Source of the DNA: DASRJG01 sp964647625
GTDB taxonomy: Bacteria > Acidobacteriota > Polarisedimenticolia > Polarisedimenticolales > DASRJG01
NCBI GenBank assembly: GCA_964647625.1
Contig: CAZYHZ010000001.1
Location: 102,668-166,667 of the forward strand
DNA length: 64,000 nt
Direction of reading: 5' to 3'
Positions 43,710 to 53,128 of the stretch are shown in pieces. The notes beneath the pieces were generated by a model. It was not told the DNA's origin, did no database searches, and worked only from the letters and a program-made list of their open reading frames with translations. Every line of letters begins with the position of its first letter. Position 1 is the stretch's first letter. Both the position numbers and the translations under genes were made by a program.

Positions 43710-46700
43710 TCAGGGCGTCACGCCGCATGGATTCGCCGTCTCGATCAGGTAGAAGTGGCTGTCGCCCGGCGCGATCGGCTCCGAATAGGTGGCTGCCGTC
43801 GGGCTCGACACGATCCCCGTCGGGGTGCAGCCGACGGGCTCGCCGCATCGCTTGACGTTGTAGAAGTCGGCGTTCGCGATCGAACCCCACGTCAGCTCGA
43901 CGGTCGAGCCGACCTTGTTGACGCGGAGCGTGTTCCCCGGTGAGCCCGGGCGGGCGAAATCGTAGAAGCCGCCCGTCGCAAGGTTGTTGTCGAGGTTCCC
44001 GTTCGCGGTCCCGCCCCAGATCGCCATGCTCGTGCCGGTCCACACCGCGAGGTGCTTGAAGCGAACCGACGGCGGACCGCCCGCTGTCGATATCGGGTTC
44101 CAGAGATCGGCGGTGGGGTTGTAGTGTCCGCCGTCGTTGAGCCTCGATGCCCCGTTCGAGCCGCCCCACACCAGCATCTCGGTCCCGGTCCAGACGGCCG
44201 TGTGGAGATAGCGCGCGGAGGGAACGCCCGCGGCGGTCGACGTCGGAACCCACGTGTTCGACCCGGGCGTGAAGCGTCCGCCGGTGTTGACGTACGTCGT
44301 CGAGGTCGGATTGCCTCCCCAGACGATCATCTCCGAGCCGGTCCAGATCGCCGTGGGGTTCGCCCGTGCCGCCGGCACGTTCGCGCCGACCGAGGTCGCC
44401 GTCCACGCGTTCGTCACGGGGTTGTACTTGCCGCCGGTGTTCAAGTACGCGAGCCCGTCGAGCCCGCCCCACACGACCATCTCGCTTCCCGTCCAGACCG
44501 CGGCGTGGAAGTCGCGCGGTTCGGGCGCGTTCGTCAAGTTGGTCGCGCTCCACAGGTTCGTCGCCGGGTCGTAGCGGCCGCCGGTGTTCTGTGTCGTCGA
44601 GCCGTTGAGCCCGCCCCACACGATCATCTGCGTTCCGCTCCAGACGGCGGTGTGATTGATGCGCGCGAGAGGCGCGTTGGTCAGCGAGGTCGTCTGCCAA
44701 GAGTCGCTCGCCGGGTTGTAACGCCCGCCCGATTGATAGACGCCGGAGCCCTGGCCGCCCCAGACGATCATCTCGGATCCGGTCCAGACCGCCGTGTGGA
44801 ACTCGCGTCCCGCCGGGAGGTTCGCGCCTTCGGACATCGTGTGCCAGGCGTCGGTCGCCGGCTCGTAGCGTCCGCCGGAGCTCGTCGCCGAAGACCCCTG
44901 GGACGCGCCGCCCCAGACGAGAAGCTCGTTCCCGGTCCAGATCCCGGGCGTGCTGATGCGGCCGCTCGGCATGTTCGTGCCGATCGCCGTCGGCACCCAG
45001 CTGTCTCCGACCGGATCGTAGCGCGCGCCCGCCTTGTAGATGTCCCCTCCCACGGAGGAGTTCTGCCCGCCCCACACGATCATCTCGCTGCCGGTCCAGA
45101 CGGCCCGCGCAAACAGGCGTCCGGGCGGGACGTTCGCCGTCGCGGTGGCGGCCCAGCTATCCGTGGCAGGGTCGTAGCGACCGCCGGTGGTGATGAACTG
45201 GGCCGTGCCGTTGCTGCCGCCCCACACGACCATCTTCGAGCCGGTCCACACGGCGTAGTGCTGCGAGCGGACCGGCGGAGCGCTCGTCGTGGTCGTCGCG
45301 GTCCACGTGTCGGTGCTCGGGTTGTAGCGCGCTCCGTTGTTGAAGTACGTCCCCGTGTTGTTCCCGCCCCCCCAGACGATCATCTCGGTTCCGGTCCAGA
45401 CGGCGCTGTGATCGGTTCGTGCGGAAGGTTGGCCGGTCGTCGTGTGCGGCGTCCAGGTGTCGGTTGCGGGATCGTACCGGCCGCCCGCGCCCAGGTTCGT
45501 GTTCGTCGAGTTCCCGCCTCCCCAGACGATCATCTCGGAGCCCGTCCACACCGCCGTGTGGCTCACGCGCGCGATCGGAACGTTCGTCCCCGTGGACGTC
45601 GGCGTCCATGTGTCCGTCGAAGGGTCGTAGCGTCCTCCCGAGTTGTAGTACGTGGACGCCCCCGCAAGACCGCCCCAGACGATCATCGTGCTTCCGGTCC
45701 AGACCGCCGTGGCCAGTTGCCGGGCGGACGGCGCGCCGACAGCCGACATCGGCGTCCACTGGTCGGTGACCGGATCGTACCGGCTGCCGTCCTGAAATGA
45801 GTTGAACGCGTCCGCTCCGCCCCAGATCAGCATCTCGGTGCCGGTCCAGACCGCGACGTGATAGCGCCTGACCGAGGGCGCGTTCGCGCCCTGCGAGGTC
45901 GGCGTCCAGGTATCGGTCGCGGGATCGTAGCGCGCGCCCGAGTTGAGGAGCCGCCCGGAAATCCCGCCCCACACGATCATCTCGCTGCCGGTCCAGACCG
46001 CGGTGAAGTACATGCGCCCCTCGGCCGTCCCGTCGAGGAACCCGGGCGGATGGGACCACGAGTCGCAACCGGACGCGACCGGATCCGGACCGGGAGCCGC
46101 CGCCGCGTCGCAGCTCTTGCCGGAGGCGACGCGGCCGATTCGGAACGCAGACGCGTCCGTTCGCGGCTCATCGAACCTGCTTTTGAGGCCGACGCGCGCC
46201 GCCGGCCACCACGCGTCGAAGCTCGTCTTCGCCACGGTGAGCGTCTCGATCTCGAGACGGCCGCGGCCAGCGTGCCGGAGGCGCTTCAGAACGAACGCGT
46301 CGGGGCCTTCCTGGAGATGCCCACGCGCCCCCCACGTCGCGGCGTCCCGCTCGATCGATTCCATCTCCTCGCTGGAAACGCTTCGAGCGCCCGGCTCGGA
46401 GGCGGCCGATTCGCCCGTCCCGTACGTCTCGCGCGCGTACGTCCCTCCGAGCCTCGACCAGTCGGAGGCCTCGCTTCTTGCGGCGAGGGCGTCGGCCTCG
46501 CGCCGCGCATCGGCGTGGAACCGCTGGTCTTGCGCGTACCACTCGTGAATCAGCCGGTCGGCGAGGAGCGGCCGCGCGATCGTCTCGGCGATCAGCAGCG
46601 GGTCGTGATGGAGGGCTGCGAACAAGGCCTCGAGCGCCTTCCCGTCCTTCGTGCCGCGGACCATCCGGTCGAGCTCGGCCTGGAGCATCGCGGGGGTGAT

Positions 46701-47012
46701 CGCGCGTTTCCAGTAGACCTCGGCCGCCGCCGACTCGTCGAGCGCGTCCTTGACCCTGGCCTCGACGAGCGCCGCCGGGACGGCCTGGTCGAAGATCGGT
46801 TTCGGCGACGGGTTGTCCCGGGGCCAGGTCCTGCGATCGTAGCGAACGCGCTCGACTTCTCGTTGCGCCCAAACGCGGTCGGCGAATGTCAGGATGCCGG
46901 TTCGGAAGTAGGGCGGGAGCGCCTCGTCCGCCGCGGCTCGGCCCGTCGCGGCGGCGAGGGCCAGGAGCAAGAGGAACATCATTGACCTTCGCGAGGTCTG
47001 GTGGGCACGCAT
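43710..47012 (-). CDS. Kelch-repeat secreted protein, longest complete copy
   Basis: 1100 aa. ATG at 47012 with CAGGAGAGACGATCC before it; the signal peptide follows (RRSMMFLLLLALAAATGRA), so the frame extension to 47177 is not used. The shared N-terminal domain (DRVWAQREVERVRYDRRTW, WKRAITPAMLQAELDRM, LLIAETIARPLLADRLI) ends with FDAWW near residue 280, as in the 1-3035 protein. Fourteen kelch-like motifs cover about residues 330-1020. There is no MopT or thrombospondin segment; the kelch array leads directly to the FN3-like tail (ELTWGSIANADFYNVKRCG, HFYLIETANPCG). The protein ends near the tail of the 41897 gene, convergent, with a 16-bp gap. Confidence 0.88.
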   Translation of the reverse strand: MRAHQTSRRSMMFLLLLALAAATGRAAADEALPPYFRTGILTFADRVWAQREVERVRYDRRTWPRDNPSPKPIFDQAVPAALVEARVKDALDESAAAEVYWKRAITPAMLQAELDRMVRGTKDGKALEALFAALHHDPLLIAETIARPLLADRLIHEWYAQDQRFHADARREADALAARSEASDWSRLGGTYARETYGTGESAASEPGARSVSSEEMESIERDAATWGARGHLQEGPDAFVLKRLRHAGRGRLEIETLTVAKTSFDAWWPAARVGLKSRFDEPRTDASAFRIGRVASGKSCDAAAAPGPDPVASGCDSWSHPPGFLDGTAEGRMYFTAVWTGSEMIVWGGISGRLLNSGARYDPATDTWTPTSQGANAPSVRRYHVAVWTGTEMLIWGGADAFNSFQDGSRYDPVTDQWTPMSAVGAPSARQLATAVWTGSTMIVWGGLAGASTYYNSGGRYDPSTDTWTPTSTGTNVPIARVSHTAVWTGSEMIVWGGGNSTNTNLGAGGRYDPATDTWTPHTTTGQPSARTDHSAVWTGTEMIVWGGGNNTGTYFNNGARYNPSTDTWTATTTTSAPPVRSQHYAVWTGSKMVVWGGSNGTAQFITTGGRYDPATDSWAATATANVPPGRLFARAVWTGSEMIVWGGQNSSVGGDIYKAGARYDPVGDSWVPTAIGTNMPSGRISTPGIWTGNELLVWGGASQGSSATSSGGRYEPATDAWHTMSEGANLPAGREFHTAVWTGSEMIVWGGQGSGVYQSGGRYNPASDSWQTTSLTNAPLARINHTAVWSGTQMIVWGGLNGSTTQNTGGRYDPATNLWSATNLTNAPEPRDFHAAVWTGSEMVVWGGLDGLAYLNTGGKYNPVTNAWTATSVGANVPAARANPTAIWTGSEMIVWGGNPTSTTYVNTGGRFTPGSNTWVPTSTAAGVPSARYLHTAVWTGTEMLVWGGSNGASRLNDGGHYNPTADLWNPISTAGGPPSVRFKHLAVWTGTSMAIWGGTANGNLDNNLATGGFYDFARPGSPGNTLRVNKVGSTVELTWGSIANADFYNVKRCGEPVGCTPTGIVSSPTAATYSEPIAPGDSHFYLIETANPCGVTP
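43955..46030 (-). repeat. Array of 14 kelch-coding repeats
   Basis: Fourteen imperfect units of roughly 140-150 bp in the 43710-47012 gene, each encoding WTG.EMIVWGG and GGRYDP. Units are diverged and there is no perfect tandem copy, so slippage is not recent. Confidence 0.8.
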
Positions 47013-47256
47013 GGATCGTCTCTCCTGGTGGGGATCGCGGAATTCGATGGCGGACATGGCTCGAAGGTACGGAGGAGCCGTCATTCCGGGATCGGCCGGA
47101 AGTTGGAGGGTCCCCCGCAACTTTCGGCGGGGCCGGCGGGAGTGGTGGTACCGTTCCTTGCCCGTGAGAATGATCACCGAGCAAGCGACGATTTATCCGG
47201 ACTGAACTTGGTGACCCGATGAAAGAGTTCATCCATCGAGAGCTGGCCGGAGGTCG

Positions 47257-47469
47257 TTGGAACGGGCGTTGGAGCTGTTCCTGCTGACCGTTGACGATCC
47301 GCGCCATCGCGCGTCGCCCGCTCGCCTGCGCGAGATCTGCCGTGCTCGCGAGGTCTTGCTCGACTTTGCCGTCGGGCCCAACCAATACGGATCGACCGAC
47401 GTCTCGATCCGGCGCTACTTCGATGCGTTCGCGTGCGCCGCGAGGCACGCGCCACCACCGACGAGCTAA
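47257..47469 (+). CDS. Possible short helical protein
   Basis: 70 aa from a TTG at 47257 with GGAGG 4 bp upstream. The sequence is rich in charged helical residues (VDDPRHRASPARLREICRAREVLLDFAVGP) and has G/C at most third positions, consistent with coding in this genome. No family was recognised and it converges on the cysteine synthase gene (3-bp gap). A real but unknown small gene or a truncated remnant are both possible. The 244 bp before it (47013-47256) contain no other credible ORF. Confidence 0.35.
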   Translation: MERALELFLLTVDDPRHRASPARLREICRAREVLLDFAVGPNQYGSTDVSIRRYFDAFACAARHAPPPTS

Positions 47470-47472
47470 GAC

Positions 47473-48432
47473 CTACGACCGACTCATACGCTCCGGCGAC
47501 ACCACGGTGTCGTGCTCGAATGCGCATCGTCCCGGCTCGCAGTGCACGAGGCCGACGGACTGGTATTTGGCGTAGCTGTCGGGGAAAACGGTCACGACGA
47601 CGTCATGCCGCTTCCGCAATCGGCTCGCCGCGGCGAAGTTGGCGCCGGACGAGACCCCGATGCAGAAGCCGTGCTCCTTGCAGATGCGCTGTGCTGTGGC
47701 CTTCGCATCCGCGGTCGTCACGCAAACGACCTCGTCGATTGACGGGTGCAGCCCCCCGCTTCCGTCGCTCGCGATCGCCGGTATGAATCCGTCTCCGATG
47801 CCGCCGATGCCGTGCGGGCCCGCACGCCCGCCGCTCATGACGGCGGACTCGGCGGGCTCGACCGCGACGAGCCGGACGCCGGGCCACTCGGCGCGCAGGC
47901 GCCGGCCGACGCCGATCAGCGTCCCACCGGTCCCGACCCCGGCGACGAACGCTCCGACCCCGCCGAGCCCGCGGGCCGCGATCTGCTCGACGATCTCGGT
48001 GCCCGTGGTGCGCTCGTGGCACAGGACGTTGAGCGGGTTCGAGAACTGATCGGGATTGAACCAGCCGTTTGCTCGGGCGAGATCGTCGCGGATGCGCGCG
48101 GCCTCGGCGAAGCTCCCTTCGGCCGAGCAGAGGATCACCTCCGCGCCCAGCGCGTGAAGCGCGCGCTTGCGCTCCTCGGTCATGTTCTCCGGCATCACGA
48201 TGGTGATCGGATGGCCCATCTCCCGAGCGACCCACGCGAGCGCGATGCCCGTGTTCCCGCTCGTTGCCTCGACGATCCGCTGTCCGGGTGCGAGGAGTCC
48301 GCGGCGCACGCTTTCTTCGAGGATGTAGCGCCCGATCCGGTCCTTGACGCTCCCGCACGGGTTGGCGCACTCGAGCTTGGCCCAAATGCCGCCAACCGAA
48401 ACCATCGGCGTGCTGCCGACGCGAGGTTCCAT
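47473..48432 (-). CDS. Cysteine synthase family PLP enzyme
   Basis: 319 aa from the ATG at 48432; the frame continues upstream but without a suitable start. PLP-binding Lys is in NPCGSVKDRIGRYI; the substrate loop is EATSGNTGIA and the phosphate-binding loop is GVGTGGTLIGVG. The serine contact region CIGVSSGANFAAA is intact. It belongs to the CysK/CysM/cystathionine beta-synthase fold; residues to separate CysK from CysM are not diagnosed here. It would make L-cysteine from O-acetylserine (or phosphoserine) and sulfide. It is divergent from 48563, with TACATGTA at 48468-48475 in the shared upstream region. Confidence 0.9.
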   Translation of the reverse strand: MEPRVGSTPMVSVGGIWAKLECANPCGSVKDRIGRYILEESVRRGLLAPGQRIVEATSGNTGIALAWVAREMGHPITIVMPENMTEERKRALHALGAEVILCSAEGSFAEAARIRDDLARANGWFNPDQFSNPLNVLCHERTTGTEIVEQIAARGLGGVGAFVAGVGTGGTLIGVGRRLRAEWPGVRLVAVEPAESAVMSGGRAGPHGIGGIGDGFIPAIASDGSGGLHPSIDEVVCVTTADAKATAQRICKEHGFCIGVSSGANFAAASRLRKRHDVVVTVFPDSYAKYQSVGLVHCEPGRCAFEHDTVVSPERMSRS

Positions 48433-48562
48433 GCCGCCAACGTACCACCCGGAGACCGCGTCGTTCCTACATGTAAATGATAGGGGTTGTCGCGATTCGA
48501 TTTCTTTTTTGTGGTTCGGGAAACGCCGCGACCTCTGGTGCGTACTACAAGTGAGGTGATCG

Positions 48563-49000
48563 ATGAGAACAGCCCGCGAGCGCAAAACCCCGGTGCATCG
48601 CGCCCTCGTCGTCATGATGGGGCTCCCTATATGCGCATCAGCTGCATGGGCCCAGGAAACCGGCGTGTGCGTCACCGCCAACGTTCCGGAGGCTTTCAGG
48701 CTTCCGGACGGTAGCGAGCACGCCGCCGGACGGCTCACCCTCTGCCCTCTCGAAGCACTCAACCCCGCCACGGAATTGCACAGCGTGAGCGTGGATGGCG
48801 CCGGCACGCGCCTCGCGATGAGCGGACGCACATCGGCCGAGGACTATTCCGGCCCCAACTCGACGATTCTGTTCCAGCGCGCACCCGGTGGCGGGCTGGA
48901 TCTCGTCGGCTACGTCGTGCCGTTCGGCAACAAGTCGCGCAGCTACGTGATGAACCGATGGGATCGGGCCGGATTCCGTAAGCCGGAGACGAAAAGCTAG
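48563..49000 (+). CDS. Small exported protein, unknown family
   Basis: 145 aa with GAGGTGATCG just before its ATG, an arrangement also seen before the 52765 gene. Residues 12-32 are a signal peptide (ALVVMMGLPICASAAWAQ). The mature 110 residues have two cysteines and beta-rich sequence (GRLTLCPLEALNPATELHSVSVDGAGTRL). No family was recognised. It may be the upstream member of a unit with the GT39 and TMTC-like genes (34-bp gap). Confidence 0.65.
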   Translation: MRTARERKTPVHRALVVMMGLPICASAAWAQETGVCVTANVPEAFRLPDGSEHAAGRLTLCPLEALNPATELHSVSVDGAGTRLAMSGRTSAEDYSGPNSTILFQRAPGGGLDLVGYVVPFGNKSRSYVMNRWDRAGFRKPETKS

Positions 49001-49033
49001 GCAGAGGTCGACTCGGTCTAAACTCTCCGCGGC

Positions 49034-50668
49034 ATGACGCGTCCCGAGCGAGTGCTGCCCCAGGGGACAGTTTGGGCCGCGGCGCTTCTCGTGATCGCGG
49101 CGTCGGCGGCGCTGCGCGCGTATCGGCTCGACTACGGGCTGCCGGCGACGCTCGATGTCGACGCCTCGAAGTGGGTCGACGACGCTTCGCGCATGGTCGC
49201 GACGGGCGCGTGGAAGCCCGTCAATCTGCAGTACCCGACCTTCTTCACCTACATCCTGGCCGGCCTGTTCCGCCTCACCTCCGCGCGATCGGTGTTCGAG
49301 CAGCATGCGATGGCGCGCGCCGTTTCGGCGGCGTTCGGCACCGGAATGGTGGCCGCGACCTGGGCGCTCGGGCGTCGGCTCGGAAGCACCGTCGCGGCAA
49401 CCGCGGGGGCCGCATTGGTCGTCTTCTCCACCGTCTGCGTGACGTCCTCCCGAACGGCGGCCACGGACACGATGCTGGCCTTCCTGGTGACGCTGGCCGT
49501 CTGTGTTCTCGCGGGGCCGGGAATCGGAACTCGCGAGATGATCATTTCGGGCGTGCTGGTAGGTCTCGCCACGGGCACGAAATTTTCGGGCGCCCTGGCG
49601 CTCCCGACCTTGTGGATCGCCGGAATCCGCATGGGCTGGGTCGATGGACGATGGCGCCGCGCCGCCGCTGCGACCGCCGCGTCCTCGCTCGTGGCGGGCG
49701 CGTCGTTCCTCCTCGTGACGCCGTCATACGTTCCGCTCATGGGGCAGTACCTCGATCGCATGCGACTGGAGTCCGTGCTCCAGCGCAGTGGACAGCTCGG
49801 CCACGTTCAGCTCGGCGTGCTCGACTACTTCTTCTCGCTCACCCCGACGTGCGAACAGCCCTGGCAAGGCACGTCGCTGCTCGCGGACGTCGGCCCGGCC
49901 GTGCTCGGCCTTGCGCTCGTCGCCGTCGCCTTGGCGGTCGCGGGCCGTCTGGGCCGCGGCGCGTTCCTCCTCGCGGCGCACGCCGTCGTCTTCCTCGCGA
50001 TCCTGTGCCGGCCCGGACATGTGAAGGCGGTCCGGTTCCTGCTGCCGATCCTTCCGGCGCTCTTCGTTCTCGCCGGCTTGCTCGTCGAGCGAGGGCTCGC
50101 ACGACTGACCGGGTGGAGATCGAGTCCGGGGATCGAACGCAGCCTGGCGGTTCTCGTTATCGCCGGGCTCCTGCTCTGGCCGGCGTCGCGATCGCTGCCG
50201 TACGTCGCGATGCACCGCCGCGAATCCACCACGGCGCGGGCGCACGCTTGGATCGCGGAGCACGTTCCGTCCGGTTCGCGCGTGATGGTCTGGCCGCTGT
50301 TCGAGGAAGATCTGCTCACGCTCCCTTACAACTTCCTCACCATCGATGGTTACGGGACGCGCCAGTACAACCTGCCGGCATCGATCGGATTCAGCCCCGA
50401 GCGCCAGCCGATCTTCGTGCCGGAGTTGTTCGATCAATCCCGAGACGCGGGGCTCCAGTACGTCGTCGTCAATTCGTTTCTGGGCTGCCAGTTCTCGCCG
50501 TCGCCGGAAAACGTCAAGTGGTTCCCGGTCTCGGTGGAGCAATACGGCCGCACGATGGAGCACATCCGGCAATCGAGCGACCGGCTGTTTGAAATTCGTG
50601 GGTGGGAGGAACGGCGGCCCGGTCCCGACATCACGGTCTACGGCGTGCACGCGGCGGCCGCCCGGTGA
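49034..50668 (+). CDS. Glycosyltransferase family 39-like membrane protein
   Basis: 544 aa with 11 or so hydrophobic helices. The first extracytoplasmic loop contains LPATLDVDASKWVDDAS with the acidic residues expected for a GT-C / PMT_2 transferase, and a large soluble C-terminal domain (residues 400-544) follows. It ends in a GTGA overlap with the TMTC-like gene, so the two are translationally coupled. Both presumably use polyprenyl-phosphate sugars. Sequence similarity to ArnT is weaker than for the 11076-12740 gene. Confidence 0.82.
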   Translation: MTRPERVLPQGTVWAAALLVIAASAALRAYRLDYGLPATLDVDASKWVDDASRMVATGAWKPVNLQYPTFFTYILAGLFRLTSARSVFEQHAMARAVSAAFGTGMVAATWALGRRLGSTVAATAGAALVVFSTVCVTSSRTAATDTMLAFLVTLAVCVLAGPGIGTREMIISGVLVGLATGTKFSGALALPTLWIAGIRMGWVDGRWRRAAAATAASSLVAGASFLLVTPSYVPLMGQYLDRMRLESVLQRSGQLGHVQLGVLDYFFSLTPTCEQPWQGTSLLADVGPAVLGLALVAVALAVAGRLGRGAFLLAAHAVVFLAILCRPGHVKAVRFLLPILPALFVLAGLLVERGLARLTGWRSSPGIERSLAVLVIAGLLLWPASRSLPYVAMHRRESTTARAHAWIAEHVPSGSRVMVWPLFEEDLLTLPYNFLTIDGYGTRQYNLPASIGFSPERQPIFVPELFDQSRDAGLQYVVVNSFLGCQFSPSPENVKWFPVSVEQYGRTMEHIRQSSDRLFEIRGWEERRPGPDITVYGVHAAAAR

Positions 50669-52656
50669 GTCGCTCTGCCAGGGCAGCCCTGATCGTTGCG
50701 CTCGTCCTCGTGTGCTACGCGCCCGCGCTGCACGGCGGGTTCCTCTGGGATGACAACGATCACATCAGCGAAAACCGTGCGCTGCGGGACGTGTCGGGCC
50801 TACGCGACATCTGGTTGAAGCGCGGGGCGACGCCTCAGTACTACCCCCTGACCTTCACCGCCTTCTGGATCGGCTACCGGCTCTGGGGGCTCGACCCTCT
50901 CGGCTACCACCTGCTCAACGCCGGGATGCACGCGCTCGTCGCGATCCTCCTCTGGAGAATGCTCGCGCGTCTCCGAGCCCCCGGGGCGTTCGTGGGCGCC
51001 TGCCTGTTCGCGGCGCACCCCGTCAACACGATGAGTGTTGCCTGGATGACGGAGCTGAAGAACACGCTCTCCGCCGCGCTCGCGCTCGCGGCGTGCCTCG
51101 CGTACCTGAAGTTCGCCGGCATCGGGTCACCGGACGACGAGGCCACCGCCGCGACAGGCGGCCGCCGCTGGGGTGTGCTCGCCCTCGCGACGGTGTGGTT
51201 CTCCCTGGCAATGCTGGCGAAGACCGCCGTCGTCTTCGTTCCCGTGACGCTCTGGCTGATCCTCTGGTGGCAGAAGGACCGCGTCGAGCGAATCGACCGG
51301 TGGGCTCTCGGCGCGCTTGCCGCCGCCGGGGCGGCGATGGGAGCGCTGACGATCGTCGTCGAGCGCCTGCGCGGCGGCGACGTGGGTCGCACTTACGCGC
51401 TGGGGCTCGCGGAACGCGTGATCGTCTCGGGACGATCATTCTGGTTCTACCTGGGAAAGCTCGCGTTCCCCCATCCCTTGATCTTCATCTATCCACGCTT
51501 CGCGCTCGCCACGAGCGATCCCCTCTCCTACCTGCCCGCGGCCGCCACGGCCGCAGCGCTCGCGGGGCTGTTCGTCGCGCGCAAGAAGCTCGGCAAGGGC
51601 CCGTTCGTTGCGGCCATGCACTTCTACGTGGCGACGTCGGTGTTGATCTTTTTCGTCGTGACCTACTTCACGCGCTACTCGTACGTCTCCGACCACTGGC
51701 AGTACTTCGGGATGATGAGCATCCTGGCACTCGCCGGGGCGGGGGTCGCGCGGCTTCCGCGCCTCGTCGGGAACGGAACGGCCGTAGCGCTCGTCGCGAT
51801 CCTCGCGGCACTCACGTTCCGGACTGCCGGCTCGTACCGCGACCTCGAGACCCTCTACCGGACGACGATCGAGAAGAACCCGCGCTGCGCCATGGCTTAC
51901 GACAACCTGGGCGCGCTCCTCACGGCGAAGGGGCGTAACGGCGACGCGATCCCGCTTCTCGAGCAAGCGCTGCGTCTCGAGCCGGACTATGCGGAGGCCC
52001 ATCTCAATCTCGGCAACGCGCTGCTCCTCGAAGGTAAGCGGGACGACGCGATCGCGCACTTCAACGAGGCCATGCGGATCTTCCCCGCGTACGCGCCGGA
52101 TGCGCACTACAACATAGGCAACGCGCTGCTCGGCGCGGGAAAGGTCGACGAGGCGATCGGGCAGTACGAGGACGCGCTCCGTCTGCGGCCCGATCGTGCG
52201 GAGATCCACGCGAACCTCGGCCTTGCGCTTGCCCAACAACACAGAATCCCCGAAGCCATCGAGCGCTTCCATGAGGCCCTCCGCCTCGACGGCAAGCTCG
52301 CGGCCCGAATGCACCTCAACCTGGGAGACGTCTTCAAAGACACGGAGCGCACCGACGACGCGATCGCCGAGTACGGCGCGTCGCTTCAGAGCGACCCCGG
52401 AAACGCAGAGGCCGCGAGGAAGCTCGCCTTCGCCCTCGCAAGCCGCAACCGCTGGCCGGAGGCGATCGAGCGCTTCCGCCAGGTGACCCGCATCCAGCCG
52501 GGTTCGGCCGCCGCCCACAACGATCTCGGCGTCGCGCTCGCGAGCGCCGGCCGCATCGCGGAAGCCCAAGCCGAGTTCCGTGACGCGCTCCGGCTCGATC
52601 CGGCGTTCGAAGACGCCCGCGCGAACCTCTCTCGCGCAGAGGGTGCGAGGCACTAA
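50665..52656 (+). CDS. TMTC-like membrane protein with TPR domain
   Basis: 663 aa from a GTG at 50665, which overlaps the preceding stop by 4 bp; the frame extension to 50602 is not needed. N-terminal 390 residues are multi-pass, with the acidic FLWDDNDHISEN loop after helix 1 and HPVNTMSVAWMTELKNTLS, equivalent to the family motif HPxHxExVAWVxxRKDxLS. Residues 400-655 form about seven TPR units. It is a paralogue of 26280-28211, with the conserved Glu of the motif replaced in part (TMSVAW), which may alter activity. A role in protein glycosylation is suggested by relatives in eukaryotes (TMTC O-mannosyltransferases). Confidence 0.82.
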   Translation: MSRSARAALIVALVLVCYAPALHGGFLWDDNDHISENRALRDVSGLRDIWLKRGATPQYYPLTFTAFWIGYRLWGLDPLGYHLLNAGMHALVAILLWRMLARLRAPGAFVGACLFAAHPVNTMSVAWMTELKNTLSAALALAACLAYLKFAGIGSPDDEATAATGGRRWGVLALATVWFSLAMLAKTAVVFVPVTLWLILWWQKDRVERIDRWALGALAAAGAAMGALTIVVERLRGGDVGRTYALGLAERVIVSGRSFWFYLGKLAFPHPLIFIYPRFALATSDPLSYLPAAATAAALAGLFVARKKLGKGPFVAAMHFYVATSVLIFFVVTYFTRYSYVSDHWQYFGMMSILALAGAGVARLPRLVGNGTAVALVAILAALTFRTAGSYRDLETLYRTTIEKNPRCAMAYDNLGALLTAKGRNGDAIPLLEQALRLEPDYAEAHLNLGNALLLEGKRDDAIAHFNEAMRIFPAYAPDAHYNIGNALLGAGKVDEAIGQYEDALRLRPDRAEIHANLGLALAQQHRIPEAIERFHEALRLDGKLAARMHLNLGDVFKDTERTDDAIAEYGASLQSDPGNAEAARKLAFALASRNRWPEAIERFRQVTRIQPGSAAAHNDLGVALASAGRIAEAQAEFRDALRLDPAFEDARANLSRAEGARH

Positions 52657-52764
52657 GGGTTTTCCCTTACGCTCGCACGATCTTCACGGGATATAGAATC
52701 GCCGCACCGGGAAACACGACAGTACATCCGATCGCTGTCCGAACTCTGAGACGAGGTGATCGAC

Positions 52765-53109
52765 ATGACGACCAGTCGCCGCGTCAAGAGCACAACCCAC
52801 GGATTCCCATTCGCGCGAATCCTGAATGGGGCCGGATTCTGTGTTGCCCCGACTCTCTGGGAGTTCGTTCGCTCTCTGGCGCATCGTATTGCCGGCTTCC
52901 CGGCCGCCGGCCGCGCTGCGCTCAAGGATCGAGTCAACTCGATCTCGCTCGCGCAGGTCGGGGACTTCCGCCGGGATTCCGATATGTTCCTCGAGCGCGC
53001 GCGCGACCCCGAGACTCAGCGACGGACGAAGCTCGCGATGACCCGGGGGTTTCAGACTCACGACGGTGAGCTGGCCCTTGCCAAGATGGTGACCGACCTC
53101 GCCGAGTGA
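52765..53109 (+). CDS. Small soluble protein, unknown family
   Basis: 114 aa from the ATG at 52765 with GAGGTGATCGAC upstream (a GTG at 52756 is the alternative). The sequence has no signal peptide or membrane helix and is helical and charged at the C-terminus (DPETQRRTKLAMTRGFQTHDGELALAKMVTDLAE). No family was recognised. It ends 19 bp before the alcohol dehydrogenase gene on the same strand and may be part of that unit. Confidence 0.6.
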   Translation: MTTSRRVKSTTHGFPFARILNGAGFCVAPTLWEFVRSLAHRIAGFPAAGRAALKDRVNSISLAQVGDFRRDSDMFLERARDPETQRRTKLAMTRGFQTHDGELALAKMVTDLAE

Positions 53110-53128
53110 GCCGTGGAGGGACGCTGAC

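Noticed and set aside
46168..47448. Minus-strand 426-codon frame overlapping the kelch gene start
   Set aside because: It is in another frame of the same strand, with Arg-rich low complexity; the kelch frame has a leader and domain.
48460..48480. TACATGTA palindrome as operator of the cysteine synthase gene
   Set aside because: A single 8-bp palindrome with no second copy and no known regulator; insufficient support.
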